Part shown: one piece after another, positions 60,586 to 64,000 of the stretch | Position numbering within the stretch: the stretch's first letter is position 1 | Layout: each line of letters opens with the position of its first letter | Origin: Lachnospiraceae bacterium | Lineage (GTDB): Bacteria; Bacillota; Clostridia; Lachnospirales; Lachnospiraceae | Reading direction: 5' to 3' | DNA length: 64,000 bases | Assembly: GCA_014804795.1 (NCBI GenBank) | Contig: JAAUZC010000053.1 | Location: forward strand, 1 to 64,000 | Notes under the pieces: model-generated | Database searches by the model: none | Told to the model about the DNA's origin: nothing | The model's input: only the letters and a program-made list of their open reading frames with translations | Position numbers and translations under genes: made by a program

Positions 60586-60822
60586 ATGAAAGAAAGGCTG
60601 AAACTGTTTAAGGAATCATTGACAGAAACGACAACTGTGAGCAAAAGGGAATTTCTGCTTACGGCAGCTGTCTGCATTCTGGGAGGAATCGTATTGGGAA
60701 TACTGTTTTCGCCGAGAAAATATGTTATGATCGGCAGCCAGAACGGAAACAACAGTGCGAACAACAATGAGAATGGCAGCAGAAACGGCGGCGGACAGGA
60801 TGAAGAGCAGATTGACGAGTAA
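60586..60822 (+). CDS. Small membrane protein behind the T-box
   Basis: 78 residues from ATG 60586 (AAGGAGAG). One membrane helix (about 22-40, LLTAAVCILGGIVLGILF), then an Asn/Gly-rich tail (QNGNNSANNNENGSRNGGG) outside or inside the cell. It is the first gene after the T-box terminator and lies 18 bp before the next small gene. I recognise no family. Confidence 0.7.
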   Translation: MKERLKLFKESLTETTTVSKREFLLTAAVCILGGIVLGILFSPRKYVMIGSQNGNNSANNNENGSRNGGGQDEEQIDE

Positions 60823-60840
60823 AGAAGCAGAGGGATAAAA

Positions 60841-61194
60841 ATGGACGATAAGAAGAAAAAGAAGCGAAGCGGTTTATCCAGTCCAATGAATCTGATGATT
60901 CATATGGCGGCAGGTGCATATCTGATATATCTTGCCTACAACATTTACAGTGGAGTCGGAGCGGCGGAAGGCAATGAAAAAATTGTAATGCCGTTAGCTG
61001 TCGTATTATTTGGAGTGATTGGGGCTGTTATCATTTTTTCTGCCCTGCGGTCATTGATGAAAGGGGAATATCAGGGCGGAGCGGGAGATCCGGGGAAAGA
61101 TGCCAAGGAAGAGGAAATGGAAGAAAAAACAGTGGAAACGGGCCGGATAAGGTTTGGAGAGATAGAAACGATACAGGAGAAGGAGGAAGAATAA
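60841..61194 (+). CDS. Small membrane protein upstream of thrS
   Basis: 117 residues with a Lys-rich start, two membrane helices (about 17-37 and 48-70) and an acidic C-terminal tail (KDAKEEEMEEKTVETGRIR). It ends 4 bp before thrS, so the three genes form one operon. Unknown function. Confidence 0.7.
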   Translation: MDDKKKKKRSGLSSPMNLMIHMAAGAYLIYLAYNIYSGVGAAEGNEKIVMPLAVVLFGVIGAVIIFSALRSLMKGEYQGGAGDPGKDAKEEEMEEKTVETGRIRFGEIETIQEKEEE

Positions 61195-61198
61195 TAAA

Positions 61199-63151
61199 AT
61201 GAAGATTACATTAAAAGACGGCAGCGTGAAAGAGTATGAAGCAGGTATGAATGTTATTGAGATCGCAAAAGACATCAGCGAAGGACTGGCAAGAGTGGCA
61301 TGTGCCGGAGAAATAAACGGTGAGGTTGTCGATCTCAGAACGGAAGTAAACGAAGACTGCGAACTGAATATTTTGACAGCCAATGATAAAGAGGGACTTC
61401 GGGTTGTGCGTCATACGGCATCCCATGTGTTGGCGGAAGCGGTAAAGAGACTGTTCCCGGAAGCAAAACTGGCAATCGGGCCCAGCATTGACACAGGATA
61501 TTATTATGATTTTGAACATGAGCCGTTTTCCAGAGAGGATCTCGATAAGATTGAGGCGGAGATGAAAAAGATCATCAAGGAAGGGCATGAGCTGAAACGC
61601 TTCACACTGCCGAGAGCAGAGGCGGTCAAATTTATGGAAGAGCGGAATGAGCCCTACAAAGTAGAGCTGATCAAAGATCTGCCGGAGGATGCGGAGATAT
61701 CCTTCTACGATCAGGGCGGTTTTGTTGACCTGTGTGCGGGACCTCATCTGATGAGCACGAAAGGGATCAAAGCGTTTAAGCTGACCTCATCCTCAGGCGC
61801 ATACTGGAGAGGAGATTCGGACAGGACGATGCTGCAGAGAATCTACGGTACCGCATTTAATAAGAAAGAAGAGCTTGCAGATTATCTGGAATATCTGGAA
61901 AATATCAAACTTCGCGACCACAATAAGCTGGGACGTGAGATGGAACTGTTTACGACAGTGGATGTGATCGGGCAGGGACTGCCGCTTTTGATGCCGAAAG
62001 GTGCGAAAATAATCCAGACGATGCAGCGCTGGATTGAGGATCTGGAGGACAATGAGTGGGGCTATATCAGGACAAAGACTCCGCTTATGGCAAAGAGCGA
62101 TCTGTATAAGCTTTCCGGGCACTGGGATCACTATAAAGAAGGAATGTTTGTACTGGGAGATGAAGAAAAGGACAAGGAAGTATATGCGCTCCGGCCGATG
62201 ACCTGCCCGTTCCAGTATTTTGTGTATAAGGCAACTCAGCACTCCTACAGAGATCTGCCGCTGCGTTATGGTGAGACGTCTACACTTTTCCGAAATGAGG
62301 ATTCCGGTGAAATGCACGGCCTTACCAGAGTGCGTCAGTTTACGATCTCCGAGGGGCATCTGATCGTGCGACCGGATCAGATGGTGGAGGAATTTAAAAA
62401 CTGTCTTGCACTTGCACAGTACTGCCTGAAAACACTGGGCGTGGAGGAGGATGTAACTTACCATCTTTCCAAGTGGGATCCGGACAACAGAGAAAAATAT
62501 ATCGGTGAGCCGGAAGTCTGGGAAGAGACCCAGGAGCATATGAGAAATATGATGAATGAGCTGCAGATCCCATTTGTGGAGGATGTGGGGGAAGCTGCTT
62601 TCTACGGGCCGAAGATCGATATCAACACAAAAAATGTATATGGCAAGGAAGACACGATGATCACAATACAGTGGGATGCGCTTCTTGCCGAACAGTTTGA
62701 TATGTATTATATTGATCAAAACGGTAATAAGGTACGTCCTTATATTATCCACAGAACTTCGATGGGATGTTATGAGAGAACGCTCGCATGGCTGATTGAG
62801 AAATATGAGGGCAAGTTCCCGACATGGCTGTGCCCCGTGCAGGTGAGAATTCTGCCTATTTCCGATAAATATGAGGAGTATGCGCAGCGCGTATGCAAAG
62901 AGCTGAAAGCAAACGGTGTGCTTTCGGAAGTTGACAGCCGTTCTGAAAAGATCGGCTTTAAGATCAGAGAGGCGAGGCTTGCGAAATTGCCCTATATGCT
63001 TGTGGTCGGGCAGCAGGAGGAAGCGGACGGAACCGTATCTGTGCGAAGCCGCTTTGAGGGAGATGAGGGTGTGAAACCGCTTGCCGAATTTATTGATCAG
63101 ATTTGTAAGGAGATCAGGACGAAAGAAATTCGAAAAGAAGAAAAACAATAG
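61199..63151 (+). CDS. thrS: Threonyl-tRNA synthetase
   Basis: 650 residues, full length. TGS domain (1-65), editing domain with HTASHVLAEAVKRLFP, then the class II core: MTCPFQYFVYK (zinc Cys), RNEDSGEMHGLTRVRQF (zinc His) and YIIHRTSMGCYERTLAWLIE (zinc His, motif 3), and the anticodon-binding domain ending near EFIDQICKEI. It charges tRNA-Thr. Expression is controlled by the T-box upstream. Confidence 0.98.
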   Translation: MKITLKDGSVKEYEAGMNVIEIAKDISEGLARVACAGEINGEVVDLRTEVNEDCELNILTANDKEGLRVVRHTASHVLAEAVKRLFPEAKLAIGPSIDTGYYYDFEHEPFSREDLDKIEAEMKKIIKEGHELKRFTLPRAEAVKFMEERNEPYKVELIKDLPEDAEISFYDQGGFVDLCAGPHLMSTKGIKAFKLTSSSGAYWRGDSDRTMLQRIYGTAFNKKEELADYLEYLENIKLRDHNKLGREMELFTTVDVIGQGLPLLMPKGAKIIQTMQRWIEDLEDNEWGYIRTKTPLMAKSDLYKLSGHWDHYKEGMFVLGDEEKDKEVYALRPMTCPFQYFVYKATQHSYRDLPLRYGETSTLFRNEDSGEMHGLTRVRQFTISEGHLIVRPDQMVEEFKNCLALAQYCLKTLGVEEDVTYHLSKWDPDNREKYIGEPEVWEETQEHMRNMMNELQIPFVEDVGEAAFYGPKIDINTKNVYGKEDTMITIQWDALLAEQFDMYYIDQNGNKVRPYIIHRTSMGCYERTLAWLIEKYEGKFPTWLCPVQVRILPISDKYEEYAQRVCKELKANGVLSEVDSRSEKIGFKIREARLAKLPYMLVVGQQEEADGTVSVRSRFEGDEGVKPLAEFIDQICKEIRTKEIRKEEKQ

Positions 63152-63216
63152 CATAAATAGACCGTAATTCGCCAATACTGATTTTGTAAAAGTAGAAAAT
63201 CAGGAGGTGTAAGAAA

Positions 63217-63534
63217 ATGGCTGAATTGCGTTGTTCCGTGGAAAATTGTACCTATAACTGTGACAGGTGCTGCTGCAAGGGAGATATTATGGTGGAGGGC
63301 AGACATGCCAGCCGCAAAGATGATACCTGCTGCGGAAGTTTTAAGGACAGAAGCGATATGGGGGCATTTACCAGTTCCATATCTCATCCCAGCAGAACGA
63401 TCAGCATTGACTGTGACGCAGATAAATGCATTTATAATACGAATTATAAGTGCTATGCGGATCATGTGGATATCAAGGGCTGCGGCGCAGATAATTGCAG
63501 GGAAACAACATGTTCCACTTTTAAAGAAAAATAA
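63217..63534 (+). CDS. DUF1540-domain cysteine-rich protein
   Basis: 105 residues with two DUF1540-type cysteine modules: LRCSVENCTYNCDRCCCKG (about 4-22, followed by CCGSF) and IDCDADKCIYNTNYKCYADH (about 68-87, followed by C..C.ETTCSTF). The cysteines probably bind a metal. GGAGGTG precedes the ATG. Function unknown; common in spore-forming clostridia. Confidence 0.9.
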   Translation: MAELRCSVENCTYNCDRCCCKGDIMVEGRHASRKDDTCCGSFKDRSDMGAFTSSISHPSRTISIDCDADKCIYNTNYKCYADHVDIKGCGADNCRETTCSTFKEK

Positions 63535-64000
63535 ATCAATATTTTGTGGTTTTTATTTTGAAAAGTAGCGCTTTGGTAGCACTTCATAAAGTATGATTGT
63601 TTTTGTAAAAGGGGAAACGCTTACAGGAGGGGATCCTGGAGCCGGAATGAGTCGGGAAGAAATTTCCGGCTCATTTCTTATCATATAGGAAACTTCGTCT
63701 CCTATATGACAAAACCCTCCGGGGGATGCGCAGCTCGCGGAAGGAAATTACTGCTTTGCAGTCCGCTCACTCGCGAACTCTTTATTCGAAATCGGAATAA
63801 AGCTGTAAAAAGTTTCCGCAAAGCATTGACATTTCAGGAAAGTAGTGTTAGTATATCAGAGTGCGATTCAGAATATTATGTAAGGAACGCATAAAACAAG
63901 CAGAGTATCCACTCTCACCCTGCGGCGCGGGCTGGCAGGTGTTCAAAATTATGATTTTCAGGATTCGGCGGTGAGCTGCCGGATTTGTAGGAAAGCTTGA
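63535..64000 (+). other. Intergenic region: terminator, then promoter and leader of the next gene
   Basis: No gene seen. GAGCCGGAA (63639-63647) / TTTCCGGCTC (63663-63672) with a following T-rich stretch is a likely terminator. TTGACA (63826-63831), 17 bp, TAGTAT (63849-63854) is a good promoter. The transcript would begin near 63862 with a G+C-rich leader containing CACCCTGCGGCG and GGCTGGCAGG before the window ends. In related genomes thrS is often followed by infC, whose leader is autoregulated; that identity is a guess. Confidence 0.5.

Overview
The window reads as the chromosome of a Gram-positive anaerobe of class Clostridia, most likely family Lachnospiraceae. The evidence is AGGAGG-type ribosome binding sites, AddAB in place of RecBCD, LL-diaminopimelate aminotransferase (DapL) lysine synthesis, a split IMP-forming step (stand-alone AICAR transformylase plus PurO-like cyclohydrolase), glutamine synthetase followed by an ANTAR regulator, GatCAB alongside GlnRS, and a T-box leader on the thrS operon. 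This assignment is an inference from gene content; I ran no search.

Layout. 1-9.35 kb is a variable region: a frameshifted toxin tip, a small downstream ORF, a displaced Rhs core with a new tip, two secreted or membrane-anchored proteins, an amidohydrolase, a MarR-MATE drug-efflux pair and a wrecked GH16 glucanase. A copy of the end of the 2716-4032 gene lies 5.3 kb further on. 9.35-36.3 kb is mostly housekeeping: glnA-ANTAR, dapF-dapL, an aspS remnant, gatCAB, maf, guaB and the split PurH functions, glnS, sod, addBA and a cytidine-deaminase-like gene. 36.3-47.7 kb is accessory and mosaic: an XRE regulator, a collapsed methyltransferase, two acetyltransferases, a DUF1877 gene between perfect 80-bp inverted repeats, a G+C-rich LytTR/GHKL two-component system with a paired ABC exporter, a broken sugar acetyltransferase, a CPBP protein and a nucleotidyltransferase toxin-antitoxin-like pair. 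It ends at a tRNA-Leu gene. 47.8-64 kb holds a chemoreceptor, a LUD protein, an unusual RNA locus, a degenerate NagZ-like protein, a cadmium/zinc efflux operon, a cell-surface operon (MBL hydrolase, DacF-like carboxypeptidase), and a T-box-controlled operon ending in thrS.

The most unusual locus is 50.75-51.55 kb. A consensus promoter with upstream A/T tracts drives about 0.7 kb of purine-rich DNA with no long ORF, ending in a good terminator. Inside are degenerate repeats, each with a Shine-Dalgarno-like AAGGNGG, a GGT-NNNN-ACC mini-hairpin and, in five copies, an ATG followed by only two sense codons and TAA. I know of no described RNA with this design, though I could not search Rfam. The next gene downstream is a GH3/NagZ-like protein that has lost its catalytic residues.

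Regulation visible in the sequence includes: a MarR operator around its own -10; a TetR palindrome; a 13-bp-arm ArsR/CadC operator; 21-bp-spaced direct repeats upstream of the ABC exporter (the geometry of LytTR sites); a glnA leader with a terminator that the downstream ANTAR protein could read through; and one promoter/operator sequence used twice, in opposite orientations, near the XRE gene. Decayed genes are frequent (GH16, aspS, methyltransferase, sugar acetyltransferase, aminotransferase, lipoprotein with an internal stop), so the accessory parts are being actively eroded.
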